A stretch of DNA of 39,056 nt from the NCBI RefSeq assembly GCF_000426285.1, contig NZ_AUFB01000034.1:1-39056 (forward strand), read 5' to 3'. A program made the translations under genes and the position numbers. Each line of letters begins with the position of its first letter. Within the stretch, counting starts at the first letter, position 1. Of the stretch, positions 29,402 through 37,743 are shown in pieces. Below the pieces are notes generated by a model, which worked only from the letters and a program-made list of their open reading frames with translations, did no database searches and was not told where the DNA came from. Source of the DNA: Rhizobium leucaenae USDA 9039 (GTDB lineage Bacteria > Pseudomonadota > Alphaproteobacteria > Rhizobiales > Rhizobiaceae).

Positions 29402-30234
29402 TGAGCCGTGAACTCAGGCTGCGCATCATTTCCGGCATTGTGCTTGCCGCGGTCGTTTTGGCTGCGACCTGGTATGGCGGTCTGAGCTTTCGTATCCTGG
29501 CAGCGGCGATCGGCCTGCTTGTCTACTATGAATGGTCGACGATAACCGACCTGCATGGCCGCGATCCGCAGGGCAATGCGCTTGGCTGGCTCGGCCTCGT
29601 GCTGATAGCCGGCGCGACGCTGATGGCCGAATCCGTCTATTCTCTGGAGATGTTGGTCATCTTTGTTGCCGTGACGGCCATCATGGTCGCCGCGCGCCGC
29701 AAAAGTTGGTGGTTGCCCGGTGGCATATTCTATGCGGGGTTGACGGCTATCGCTCTTGCCGAGATCCGGGATGACGATCTGCGCGGCTTCGTACTGATGC
29801 TGTTCATTTTCGCCACTGTGTGGGCGACGGATATTTTTGCCTATTTCGTCGGCCGCGCCATCGGCGGAGCGAAGCTCGCTCCGCGCATATCGCCAGGCAA
29901 GACTTGGTCGGGCGCCATCGGGGGCGCCATCGCCGCGGTAATTGCCGGTACAGCGGTCGTCTGGAGCTTTTTTTCAGCAGATGGTTTATGGATTCCTGCA
30001 CTCACGCTGGTGCTGTCAATCTGCAGCCAGATTGGCGATCTTTTCGAGTCTTTCATCAAACGCCGCTTCGGAGTCAAAGATTCCAGCCACCTGATTCCTG
30101 GCCACGGCGGCGTCATGGACCGGGTCGACGGACTAATTTTTGCTTGTTTTGCAGCGTTTTTGTTGGCTATCGTAATATCGCTGACAATAAGCGGCGAGAC
30201 TATGTCATTGGGCGGCGTTCTGCTCGGTGTCTGA
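29401..30234 (+). CDS. cdsA: Phosphatidate cytidylyltransferase
   Basis: Forms CDP-diacylglycerol from phosphatidate and CTP, the branch point for all phospholipids. The 277-residue protein has a series of hydrophobic helices from residue 8 on and the CdsA signature at about 217-243, running from SFIKRRFGVKD to PGHGGVMDRVDG, whose acidic residues bind metal. It follows uppS with overlapping codons and precedes rseP by 24 bp, the conserved order uppS-cdsA-rseP-bamA. Confidence 0.96.
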   Translation: MSRELRLRIISGIVLAAVVLAATWYGGLSFRILAAAIGLLVYYEWSTITDLHGRDPQGNALGWLGLVLIAGATLMAESVYSLEMLVIFVAVTAIMVAARRKSWWLPGGIFYAGLTAIALAEIRDDDLRGFVLMLFIFATVWATDIFAYFVGRAIGGAKLAPRISPGKTWSGAIGGAIAAVIAGTAVVWSFFSADGLWIPALTLVLSICSQIGDLFESFIKRRFGVKDSSHLIPGHGGVMDRVDGLIFACFAAFLLAIVISLTISGETMSLGGVLLGV

Positions 30235-30258
30235 AATCAACGCGAACAGGATCGTTGC

Positions 30259-31932
30259 ATGGGTAGCGTGGCAGGCATCATCGGCTTCTTGACGAACAAC
30301 GTGATTACGTTTGTTTTCGTACTGTCATTGCTCGTTTTCGTGCACGAAATGGGTCATTATCTGGTCGGGCGCTGGTCCGGCATCCGCATCATGGCCTTTT
30401 CGATCGGCTTCGGTCCAGAAATCGCCGGCTTCACCGACCGCCACGGCACGCGCTGGAAGCTGTCGATCATTCCGCTCGGCGGTTATGTCCGCTTCTTCGG
30501 CGATGAGGATGCTTCGAGCAAGACCGATGTCGATCAGCTCTCGGCCATGAGCGAAGAGGAACGCGCCCGGTCCTTCGCCGGCGCGAAGCTATGGAAGCGA
30601 GCAGCAACGGTGGCGGCCGGTCCGATCGCCAACTTCATTCTCGCCATCGCAATCTTTGCCGTACTCTTCGTCGTCTATGGTCGCACTGTCGCTGATCCGG
30701 TCGTTGCCGTAGTCATGCGTGGCGGTGCCGCGGCTGAGGCGGGAATCGAGCCTGGCGATCGCCTGGTTGCTATCGACGGCACCAAGGTGACGACGTTCGA
30801 TGAAGTGCAGCGTTATGTCGGCTTGCGGCCCGGTCGCAATATCCTGCTGACCGTCGAACGCGACGGCCAGAAGCGCGACTTCGGCATCGTTCCGAAACTG
30901 GTTGAAGACACCGATCAGTTCGGCAACAAGATGGAAGTGGGTCGTATCGGTATCGCACTCGTCGATCCGCTAGTGACGGCGGTTGAGCCGGGCGGACCGG
31001 CTGCCCAGGCCGGCGTCCAGGCGGGTGATCGCCTGATTGCCATCGACGGCAACAATGTCGCGACCTACTATGATATAGCCCGCTATGTGGGCGATCACGG
31101 CGGCAAGAGCCTCGTCTTGACCGTCGAACGCAATGGCCAGACGCGCGATTTTCCGATGGTACCGGAAACATTGGCCGCGACCGACGCCTCTGGAAAGAAG
31201 AAGGATGTCGGCAGCATCGGCATTTCGCCGATCGACCCGCTCGTCGCTTCGGTCGCACCGGACAGCCCGGCGCAAGGGGCCGGTATCGCGCTCGGCGACC
31301 GCATCCTCTCCGTGGATGAGCATGTGGTCGATTCCATCGGTGACGTGCAGCGTTTTGTGGCTTCTCGTCCAGACAAACCGGTGATGTTGCACATCGAACG
31401 CAATAGCCTCACGCGGGACGTCGAGGTGACTCCCAAGAAGACCGAAGAACCCGATGCCTTTGGCAACGCGACGGAGATCAGCAGCATTGGGATTACCGAC
31501 GGCCAGAAGCCTATCAAGCTCCGTTATGAGGCATATGGTCCGTTCCGGGCGCTCGGCGAAGGCGTGAGGCAAACCGGCAGCATCGTGTCCGGCACCTTCG
31601 AATATCTAGCCAATGTCGTCGGCGGTTACATGAAGGCGGATCAGCTTGGCGGCCCCATTCGGGTGGCACAGCTTTCCGGACAGATGGCAACGCTGGGCTT
31701 TTCGGCGGTGCTCCAATTCGCCGCCATACTTTCTGTTTCCATTGGGTTATTAAATTTGATGCCGGTGCCGGTACTTGATGGCGGGCACTTGATGTTCTAT
31801 GCGATTGAAGCCGTGAGGGGAAAACCGCTGGGTGCTCGGGCACAAGACATCGCTTTCCGAATTGGTTTTGCGATGGTGCTGTCACTCATGGTGTTTGCGA
31901 CATGGAACGACATCAGCTCCAGGATAGGCTGA
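30259..31932 (+). CDS. rseP: Site-2 zinc metalloprotease RseP with three tandem PDZ domains
   Basis: Intramembrane protease of the RseP/MmpA type; such enzymes clip anti-sigma factors or signal-peptide remnants. The 557 residues hold HEMGH at 29-33 in the first helix, the G-x-G-x2-x loop PLGGYVRFFGDED, and the LDG site MPVPVLDGGH at 501-510 in the last core helices, so all zinc ligands are present. Between residues about 146 and 415 the PDZ domain occurs three times, starting DPVVAVV (146), DPLVTAV (236) and DPLVASV (326), each with AG-x3-GDR at 161, 251 and 341. Rhizobial homologues I know of are about 375 residues with one PDZ, so roughly 180 residues are extra. The start has CAGGA upstream. 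It is followed by bamA. Confidence 0.94.
   Translation: MGSVAGIIGFLTNNVITFVFVLSLLVFVHEMGHYLVGRWSGIRIMAFSIGFGPEIAGFTDRHGTRWKLSIIPLGGYVRFFGDEDASSKTDVDQLSAMSEEERARSFAGAKLWKRAATVAAGPIANFILAIAIFAVLFVVYGRTVADPVVAVVMRGGAAAEAGIEPGDRLVAIDGTKVTTFDEVQRYVGLRPGRNILLTVERDGQKRDFGIVPKLVEDTDQFGNKMEVGRIGIALVDPLVTAVEPGGPAAQAGVQAGDRLIAIDGNNVATYYDIARYVGDHGGKSLVLTVERNGQTRDFPMVPETLAATDASGKKKDVGSIGISPIDPLVASVAPDSPAQGAGIALGDRILSVDEHVVDSIGDVQRFVASRPDKPVMLHIERNSLTRDVEVTPKKTEEPDAFGNATEISSIGITDGQKPIKLRYEAYGPFRALGEGVRQTGSIVSGTFEYLANVVGGYMKADQLGGPIRVAQLSGQMATLGFSAVLQFAAILSVSIGLLNLMPVPVLDGGHLMFYAIEAVRGKPLGARAQDIAFRIGFAMVLSLMVFATWNDISSRIG
30694..31503 (+). repeat. Three 270-bp tandem repeats inside rseP (PDZ units)
   Basis: Units begin at 30694, 30964 and 31234 and keep an exact period of 90 codons. 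The first two are still similar at DNA level, for example GATCGCCTGGTTGCTATCGA against GATCGCCTGATTGCCATCGA, and CTGACCGTCGAACGC against TTGACCGTCGAACGC. The third has diverged more. This looks like an in-frame tandem duplication of some age. Confidence 0.8.
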
Positions 31933-31969
31933 TAAGTCAGTAAGAGGAAATTACGATTTATTTACGATG

Positions 31970-32007
31970 TTTCAAAGCTGTAGTGGCGAATGAGCCACGC
32001 TTTGAAA
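31970..32007 (+). other. Two-tier hairpin between rseP and bamA
   Basis: TTTCAAAGC (31970-31978) pairs with GCTTTGAAA (31999-32007), and inside it GTGGC (31983-31987) pairs with GCCAC (31994-31998) around GAATGA, leaving a 4-base bulge TGTA on one side only. There is no T-run behind it. It lies 38 bp after the rseP stop and 123 bp before bamA. It may be an mRNA processing or stability element, or part of the bamA leader. Confidence 0.55.
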
Positions 32008-32130
32008 TGAAGTAAACAGAAATTAACTTGCTCCCTTGCTTGTATGTCAAAAGCGGGTAAAACGACACACGTGGCCGGAATCGGGTTCGCTCGGGGCTGG
32101 GGACGACTGATAAAAAGGTAAGAAGTGAAA

Positions 32131-34464
32131 ATGAAGGCTGGTTCAAGATTTTTGAACGCAGTGTCGGCGGTAGCGCTGTCTGCAGGTGTTGTTGCGTCGG
32201 GCGCTGGTGTTATCACCCTTGCTTCTGCCTCGGTCGCAGAAGCCGCTGTCATACAGCGGGTCGATGTCAGGGGAGCTGAACGCGTTGGTGCAGAGGCTGT
32301 CCGCGACAACATCACGATCAAGCCCGGCAAGAACTTCTCGCCAGCCGACATCGACAGTTCGGTAAAGCAGCTTTATGCCACCGGATACTTCTCCGATGTG
32401 CACGTGACCGTCTCCGGCAGCACGCTGGTCGTTTCCGTCAAGGAAAACCAGTTGATCAACGCCGTGGTCTTCAACGGCAACCGCAAGATCAAGGATGACA
32501 AGCTTCAGGGCATCGTCCAGACCCATGCGGCCGGTCCGTACAGCGAAACCCAGGTTCAGGCCGACATCAAGACGATCAAGGACGCTTACGCGGCAATTGG
32601 TCGTAATGAAGTCCAGGTGACGACGCAGACCGTTCCGGTCGCGCAGGGCCGTATCAACGTGGCCTTCGTCATCAACGAGGGTGACCGCACCAAGATTGAC
32701 AAGGTCAATTTCTCGGGCAATCAGGCTTACAGCAGCGGCCGTCTTGCTTCGGTGATCAGCACCAAGAAGAGCAACTTCCTGTCATTCTTGACCCGCAAGG
32801 ACGTCTACAGCCCGGAACGTCAGCAGGCGGACCAGGATGCGCTGCGTCAGTTCTATTATAATCACGGCTATGCCGACTTCCGTATCGTCAGCGCCGATGC
32901 GACGCTGAACGAGCAGTCCAACGAATACACGCTGAACTTCAACGTCGACGAAGGTCCGCGCTATACCTATGGCGACATCAACGTGGTTTCGACGGTCGAG
33001 GGCATCAATGCGGATGACCTGAAGAGCCTGGTCATCACGCATAAGGGCGATGTCTACAGTGCCAAGGACATCCAGACCTCGATCGAAAACATTTCCAAGC
33101 GTGTCGCTTCGGCTGGCTATCCGTTCGCCCGCATCACGCCGCGCGGCAATCGTGACCTGACCGGCCACACGATCGGTATCGAATATCTGGTCGACCAGGG
33201 CGAGCGCGCCTATGTCGAACGGATCGAAATCCGCGGCAACACCCGCACGCGCGACTACGTCATTCGCCGCGAGTTCGACATCAATGAAGGCGATGCCTTC
33301 AACCAGGAAATGATCACCCGCGCAAAGCGTCGTCTCGATGCGCTCGGCTACTTCACAAAGGTTGACATCAGCACCGCTCAGGGCAGCGCCCCGGACCGCG
33401 TCGTCGTGATCGTCAACGTCGAAGACCAGCCGACCGGCTCGTTCGGTATAGGTGCCGGTTACGCCGTCGGCAACAATGGCGGCCTGCTGCTGGAAGCTTC
33501 GGTCGAAGAAAAGAACTTCCTCGGTCGTGGTCAGTACATCCGCATCGCTGCGGGTGCCGGCACGGAGGGCAATCGTACCTATAACATCTCGTTCACCGAG
33601 CCCTATTTCCTCGGCTATCGTCTGGCTGCCGGCTTCGACATCTTCCGGAACCAGACCTCGAGCGACGATTTCTACGATTATTCGGAAGAAGGCTTCTCGC
33701 TGCGCGTCACTGCGCCGATCACCGAGAACTTCGCGACGACGCTGCGTTACAACTATAAGCGTCTCCAGTACGACGGCACCAATGACTGGCAGGACAACCT
33801 GTCTGCTCCGTACCTGAACCTGGTGAACAATAGCCCGTGGGTTCAGTCGACGGTCTCGCAGACCTTCACCTACAACACGCTGGACGACCAGAACCTGCCG
33901 CGCGAAGGTATCATCGCCAAGTTCACGCATGAATATGCGGGTCTCGGCGGCGACTCCGACTTCTACAAGCTGAGCGGCAAGGCACGTTACTACAAGATGA
34001 TCAGCGACGAAGCCGACATCATCGGCTCGCTGACGGTCGGCGCCGGTTATGTCATGCCGACAGGCGACCACCTGAACGTCTTCGATCAGTTCACGCTTGG
34101 CGGTCGTGAAATTCGCGGCTTCGAAAATGCTGGTATTGGTCCGCGTTCGTCGCATGGCGATGCACTGGGCGGCACGACCTACTTCACGGCTTCGGCTGAA
34201 GCAAGCATGCCGATGCCGGGCGTTCCGCAGGATATCGGTCTGCGCGTCGCAGCCTTTGCCGATGCGGGTACGCTCTATGGCAACAAGGCCGATCTCTTCG
34301 GTGACGTGCTGCACAACGACAGCTCGATCCGCGCTTCGCTGGGTGCGGGCCTGATCTGGTCGTCGCCCTTCGGTGTTATCCGTGTTGACTATGCTGTGCC
34401 GGTTCTCAAGGAAGACTACGACAAGACCGAGAATTTCCGGTTTGGCATCGCCAACCAGTTCTGA
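32131..34464 (+). CDS. bamA: Outer membrane protein assembly factor BamA
   Basis: Core of the BAM complex that folds beta-barrel proteins into the outer membrane. The start is ATG 32131 (MKAGSRFLNAVSAVAL, 777 residues), with a GTG two codons earlier as alternative. A signal peptide covers about 1-38, with cleavage near VAEA. Five POTRA domains follow (about 40-425; recurring segments such as VVFNGNRKIKDDKL, KVNFSGNQAYSS and RIEIRGNTRTRDYVIRREF), then the Omp85 barrel with the LGGREIRGFENAGIGPR lid-lock motif and a C-terminal strand ending FRFGIANQF, with terminal Phe. It lies downstream of rseP and 50 bp before lpxD. Confidence 0.96.
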   Translation: MKAGSRFLNAVSAVALSAGVVASGAGVITLASASVAEAAVIQRVDVRGAERVGAEAVRDNITIKPGKNFSPADIDSSVKQLYATGYFSDVHVTVSGSTLVVSVKENQLINAVVFNGNRKIKDDKLQGIVQTHAAGPYSETQVQADIKTIKDAYAAIGRNEVQVTTQTVPVAQGRINVAFVINEGDRTKIDKVNFSGNQAYSSGRLASVISTKKSNFLSFLTRKDVYSPERQQADQDALRQFYYNHGYADFRIVSADATLNEQSNEYTLNFNVDEGPRYTYGDINVVSTVEGINADDLKSLVITHKGDVYSAKDIQTSIENISKRVASAGYPFARITPRGNRDLTGHTIGIEYLVDQGERAYVERIEIRGNTRTRDYVIRREFDINEGDAFNQEMITRAKRRLDALGYFTKVDISTAQGSAPDRVVVIVNVEDQPTGSFGIGAGYAVGNNGGLLLEASVEEKNFLGRGQYIRIAAGAGTEGNRTYNISFTEPYFLGYRLAAGFDIFRNQTSSDDFYDYSEEGFSLRVTAPITENFATTLRYNYKRLQYDGTNDWQDNLSAPYLNLVNNSPWVQSTVSQTFTYNTLDDQNLPREGIIAKFTHEYAGLGGDSDFYKLSGKARYYKMISDEADIIGSLTVGAGYVMPTGDHLNVFDQFTLGGREIRGFENAGIGPRSSHGDALGGTTYFTASAEASMPMPGVPQDIGLRVAAFADAGTLYGNKADLFGDVLHNDSSIRASLGAGLIWSSPFGVIRVDYAVPVLKEDYDKTENFRFGIANQF

Positions 34465-34514
34465 TATCGGCAGCCCAGAACTGCGGGCTTAACACCGTTC
34501 TGGAGCTGGTGCTT

Positions 34515-35582
34515 ATGGAACATATTGGTTTTTTCCCGCCCCATGATGGCGTCAGCCTCCGTGCGCTGGCCGAGCATCTTGGGGCGGAGCTTGTTGACGA
34601 GGCCTTCGCCGACGTCGTCATCAAGTCCATCGCTCCTGTCTATAGGGCCGGAGAAGGCGACGTTTGCTATATTCTCTCCCGGAAGAATCGTGCGGAATTG
34701 GAGACCTGTCGGGCTTCGGCGATCATTTGTCTGCCGGCGCTGAAGTCTTTCGTTCCCGCGCATATCCCGGTTCTCCTCTCCAGAAAGCCGCACACGGACT
34801 TCGCGTTGACGGGTGCCTTGCTGCATCCGCAAGCCATGCGTCCGGTTGCGCTGACATCGGAGCCGACGTTGATTTCACCGGCGGCCTTTGTCGACCCGAC
34901 CGCCAAGCTTGAAGCGAATGTCGGCGTTGAGCCGTGCGCAGTTATCGGGCCCGGTGCCGAGATCGGCGAGGGTACGCGTATTGGAGCCGGTGCCATGATC
35001 GGGCCGGGGGTCAAGATCGGACGCAATTGCACGATCGGTGGCGGCGCGAGTGTGCTTTGCTCCTATCTCGGTAATGGCGTCATCATCCACAATGGCGCGC
35101 GCATCGGTCAGGATGGATTCGGCTATGCGCCGGGGCCGCGCGGCATGGTGAAGATCGTGCAGATCGGCCGCGTCATCATCCAGGACAATGTCGAGATCGG
35201 CGCCAATACCACCATCGATCGCGGCACCATGGATGATACGGTCATCGGCGAAGGCACGAAGATCGACAACCAGGTACAGATCGGACATAACGTCCGCATC
35301 GGCCGCCACTGCGCCATCGTCAGCCAGGTTGGCATCGCCGGCAGCACGGTCGTCGGCGACGGTGTGCAGATCGGTGGTCAGGCAGGCTTGAACGGCCATA
35401 TTCATATCGGCGACGGTGTTCAGATCGGCGCCAAGAGCGGCGTGATGAATAGCATTCCGGCAGGTGAGCGTTATGCGGGTCTTCCGGCGCGGCCATTGTG
35501 GGATTTTCTAAGAGAGTCGGCCGAGATCGCAAAACGGTCAGGAGCCAGAGAAAAGAAGGACGGGAGTGCGGAGCATGACTGA
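34515..35582 (+). CDS. lpxD: UDP-3-O-acylglucosamine N-acyltransferase LpxD
   Basis: Adds the second hydroxyacyl chain (at N-2) in lipid A synthesis. From ATG 34515 (MEHIGFFPPHDG) the protein has 355 residues. An N-terminal uridine-binding domain (about 1-110) is followed by a left-handed beta-helix of hexapeptide repeats (VIGPGAEIGEGTRIGAGAMIG and on) with the catalytic His in KIDNQVQIGHNVRIGRHC and a C-terminal helix. GGAGCTGG precedes the start. It overlaps fabZ by 8 bp, so the two are coupled. Confidence 0.95.
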   Translation: MEHIGFFPPHDGVSLRALAEHLGAELVDEAFADVVIKSIAPVYRAGEGDVCYILSRKNRAELETCRASAIICLPALKSFVPAHIPVLLSRKPHTDFALTGALLHPQAMRPVALTSEPTLISPAAFVDPTAKLEANVGVEPCAVIGPGAEIGEGTRIGAGAMIGPGVKIGRNCTIGGGASVLCSYLGNGVIIHNGARIGQDGFGYAPGPRGMVKIVQIGRVIIQDNVEIGANTTIDRGTMDDTVIGEGTKIDNQVQIGHNVRIGRHCAIVSQVGIAGSTVVGDGVQIGGQAGLNGHIHIGDGVQIGAKSGVMNSIPAGERYAGLPARPLWDFLRESAEIAKRSGAREKKDGSAEHD

Positions 35583-36048
35583 AGAAGCCAAGACGTCGCT
35601 GTCGTCGGCGGACGTCATCGAGATCATGAAGCTCTTGCCGCATCGCTATCCCTTCCTGATGGTCGACAAGATCATCGAGATCGATAGCGATAATTCCGCG
35701 ATCGGCATCAAGAACGTCACGGCCAACGAGCCGCAATTCACCGGCCATTTTCCGGGGTCTCCGATCATGCCGGGCGTGCTTCTGATTGAAGGTATGGCGC
35801 AGACGGCCGGCGCAATCTGCGCCCGCAAGGACGGAATCGGCGGCAATCTCGTCTACTTCATGACGATTGACAATGCCCGCTTCCGCAAGCCGGTCGTGCC
35901 CGGCGATCGTGTTGAATTCCACGTTGTCAAGCTGAAGCAACGCGGTACGATCTGGAAGTTCCATTGCGACGCCAAGGTCGATGGCTCGCTGGTGGCCGAG
36001 GCCGATATCGGCGCGATGATCGTACGGAAGGACCAAGAGCAGGCATGA
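35575..36048 (+). CDS. fabZ: 3-hydroxyacyl-ACP dehydratase FabZ
   Basis: Dehydrates 3-hydroxyacyl-ACP in fatty acid elongation and competes with LpxA and LpxD for the same hydroxyacyl-ACP pool. The 157-residue hot-dog protein starts MTEEAKTSLSSADVI at ATG 35575 and shows LLPHRYPFLMVDKI with the catalytic His, FPGSPIMPGVLLIEGMAQTAG with the catalytic Glu, and KFRKPV-type segment NARFRKPVVPGD. It overlaps lpxD upstream by 8 bp and lpxA downstream by 4 bp. Confidence 0.96.
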   Translation: MTEEAKTSLSSADVIEIMKLLPHRYPFLMVDKIIEIDSDNSAIGIKNVTANEPQFTGHFPGSPIMPGVLLIEGMAQTAGAICARKDGIGGNLVYFMTIDNARFRKPVVPGDRVEFHVVKLKQRGTIWKFHCDAKVDGSLVAEADIGAMIVRKDQEQA

Positions 36049-36860
36049 GCAGTATTGCAAAAAGCGCGCGCATTCATAAGCTCGCGGTCGTTGAGGATGG
36101 AGCGGTCATTGGCGAAAATGTCGTCGTCGGCCCGTTCTGCCATGTCGGCCCCAAGGTCGTGTTGCATGATGCTGTCCAGCTCCTGACGCATGCGGTTGTG
36201 ACCGGCCGGACGACGATCGGCAAGGGCACGAAGATATTCCCGATGGCGGTGGTCGGCGGCGATCCGCAGAGCGTGCATCACGGCGGGGAAGAGACGACGC
36301 TGGATGTCGGCGAGAACTGCACGATCCGCGAAGGCGTGACGATCAATACGGGCACGGCCGACTACGGCGGCAAGACCATCGTCGGCAACAACAACCTGTT
36401 CCTTGCCAATTCGCACGTCGCCCATGATTGCCGCGTCGGCAACAATGTCATCATGTCGAACAACGTCATGCTGGCCGGGCATGTTACCGTCGAAGACCGC
36501 GCCATTCTCGGCGGCGGCTGCGCGGTGCATCAGTTTACCCGTATCGGCCGTCAAGCCTTCATCGGCGGTCTTTCGGCCGCAAGCTACGATGTCATTCCCT
36601 ATGGCATGCTGAACGGAAACCCGGGCGTGCTTTCGGGTCTGAACATTGTCGGCATGACCCGGGCGGGCATAGAGCGCTCGGTTATCCATATGGTTCGCCG
36701 CGCCTATAAAAGCATCTTCGAAGGCGAAGGCTCGATCCGCGACAATGCTGCGGCAATCCGCGATGAATACGCCGATTGCAAGGAAGTAATCGAGATTCTC
36801 GATTTCATCGCCGCCGACAGCGATCGCGCATTGTCGTCGCCCAATCGCGGTAAGGGCTGA
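36045..36860 (+). CDS. lpxA: UDP-N-acetylglucosamine O-acyltransferase LpxA
   Basis: First step of lipid A synthesis, moving a hydroxyacyl group from ACP to the 3-OH of UDP-GlcNAc. The protein has 271 residues from ATG 36045 (MSSIAKSARIHKLAVV), which overlaps the fabZ stop. The left-handed beta-helix contains the catalytic His in LANSHVAHDCRVG, GGDPQSVHHGGEET for substrate binding, and GGGCAVHQFTRIG; a helical C-terminal domain follows (IERSVIHMVRRAYKSIF). It is followed by lpxI after one base. Confidence 0.96.
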   Translation: MSSIAKSARIHKLAVVEDGAVIGENVVVGPFCHVGPKVVLHDAVQLLTHAVVTGRTTIGKGTKIFPMAVVGGDPQSVHHGGEETTLDVGENCTIREGVTINTGTADYGGKTIVGNNNLFLANSHVAHDCRVGNNVIMSNNVMLAGHVTVEDRAILGGGCAVHQFTRIGRQAFIGGLSAASYDVIPYGMLNGNPGVLSGLNIVGMTRAGIERSVIHMVRRAYKSIFEGEGSIRDNAAAIRDEYADCKEVIEILDFIAADSDRALSSPNRGKG

Positions 36861-36861
36861 G

Positions 36862-37743
36862 GTGGCCGCGAGCGGTCAAAACCACATGGGCAGGCTGGCG
36901 ATCATTGCAGGCAGCGGCTTTTTGCCGGCCTATGTTGCCGATGCCGCCCGGCAGGCAGGCGAAGATCCCGTTATCATAGCGCTGACGAATGAGGCAGATC
37001 GCGACTGGTCCGCTTTCGATCATGCGAATCTCGGCGTCGGAAATTTTGCCGGACTGGAGGCCATGTTCCGCCGCTATGGCGTCGACCGGGTCGTCATGTC
37101 CGGAGGCGTGGCGCGCCGCCCGCCTTGGCGCGATGTGCGCCCGACCTGGCGGGTGATCAAGGAGTTGCCGTCGACCATCCGTACCCTTCTTTCCGGCGGC
37201 GACAATGCCGTGCTGCAGATGGTAATCCGCCTGATCGAGGCTGGCGGCGTCCGCGTCGTCGGCGCGCAGGAGATCGCACCGGATTTGCTGGCGACCACCG
37301 GGCCGCTCGGCCGTTTCTCGCCTTCGGAAGAGGATCTACGCGATATTGCCCAAGGTGCGAAGGCAGCCGATGCCCTCGGGCTGCTGGATGTCGGGCAGGG
37401 TGCCGTCAGCGTCGGCGGTCGCGTCGTGGCACTGGAAGGCGCCGAGGGCACGGACAAGATGATCGAGCGTGTCGCAGGTTTGCGGGCCGATGGGCGTATA
37501 TCGCAACGCCGCCGCGGCGTACTGGTAAAGCTCTGCAAGCCGCAGCAGGATGTACGCGCCGACCTGCCGTCGATCGGCGTCTCGACCGTGCTCAACGCCA
37601 AGAAGGCTGGCCTTGCCGGCGTCGCCGTCGAGGCGGGCAGGGCGCTGGTGCTGGAGCGCGAAGCGGTCATTGCGGCGGCCGATGAAGCCGGAATTTTCGT
37701 CTGCGGCATCGATCGCGGTCTCAGCGCGGAGGGCTTCATGTGA
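36862..37743 (+). CDS. lpxI: UDP-2,3-diacylglucosamine pyrophosphatase LpxI
   Basis: Hydrolyses UDP-2,3-diacylglucosamine to lipid X and UMP; this is the alphaproteobacterial replacement for LpxH. The 293-residue DUF1009 protein starts at GTG 36862 (MAASGQNHMGRLAII), with AAGGG seven bases upstream; ATG 36886 is the alternative. Marks are LAIIAGSGFLPAYVADAAR, VGNFAGLEAMFRRYGV, VVMSGGVARRP, VRVVGAQEIAPDLLA and KPQQDVRADLPSIGVST. It lies between lpxA and lpxB, exactly where the step is needed, and its stop overlaps the lpxB start (GTGA). Confidence 0.94.
   Translation: MAASGQNHMGRLAIIAGSGFLPAYVADAARQAGEDPVIIALTNEADRDWSAFDHANLGVGNFAGLEAMFRRYGVDRVVMSGGVARRPPWRDVRPTWRVIKELPSTIRTLLSGGDNAVLQMVIRLIEAGGVRVVGAQEIAPDLLATTGPLGRFSPSEEDLRDIAQGAKAADALGLLDVGQGAVSVGGRVVALEGAEGTDKMIERVAGLRADGRISQRRRGVLVKLCKPQQDVRADLPSIGVSTVLNAKKAGLAGVAVEAGRALVLEREAVIAAADEAGIFVCGIDRGLSAEGFM

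Noticed and set aside
32782..34314. A 510-residue minus-strand frame opposite bamA
   Set aside because: Antisense to conserved POTRA and barrel regions; composition of a codon shadow.
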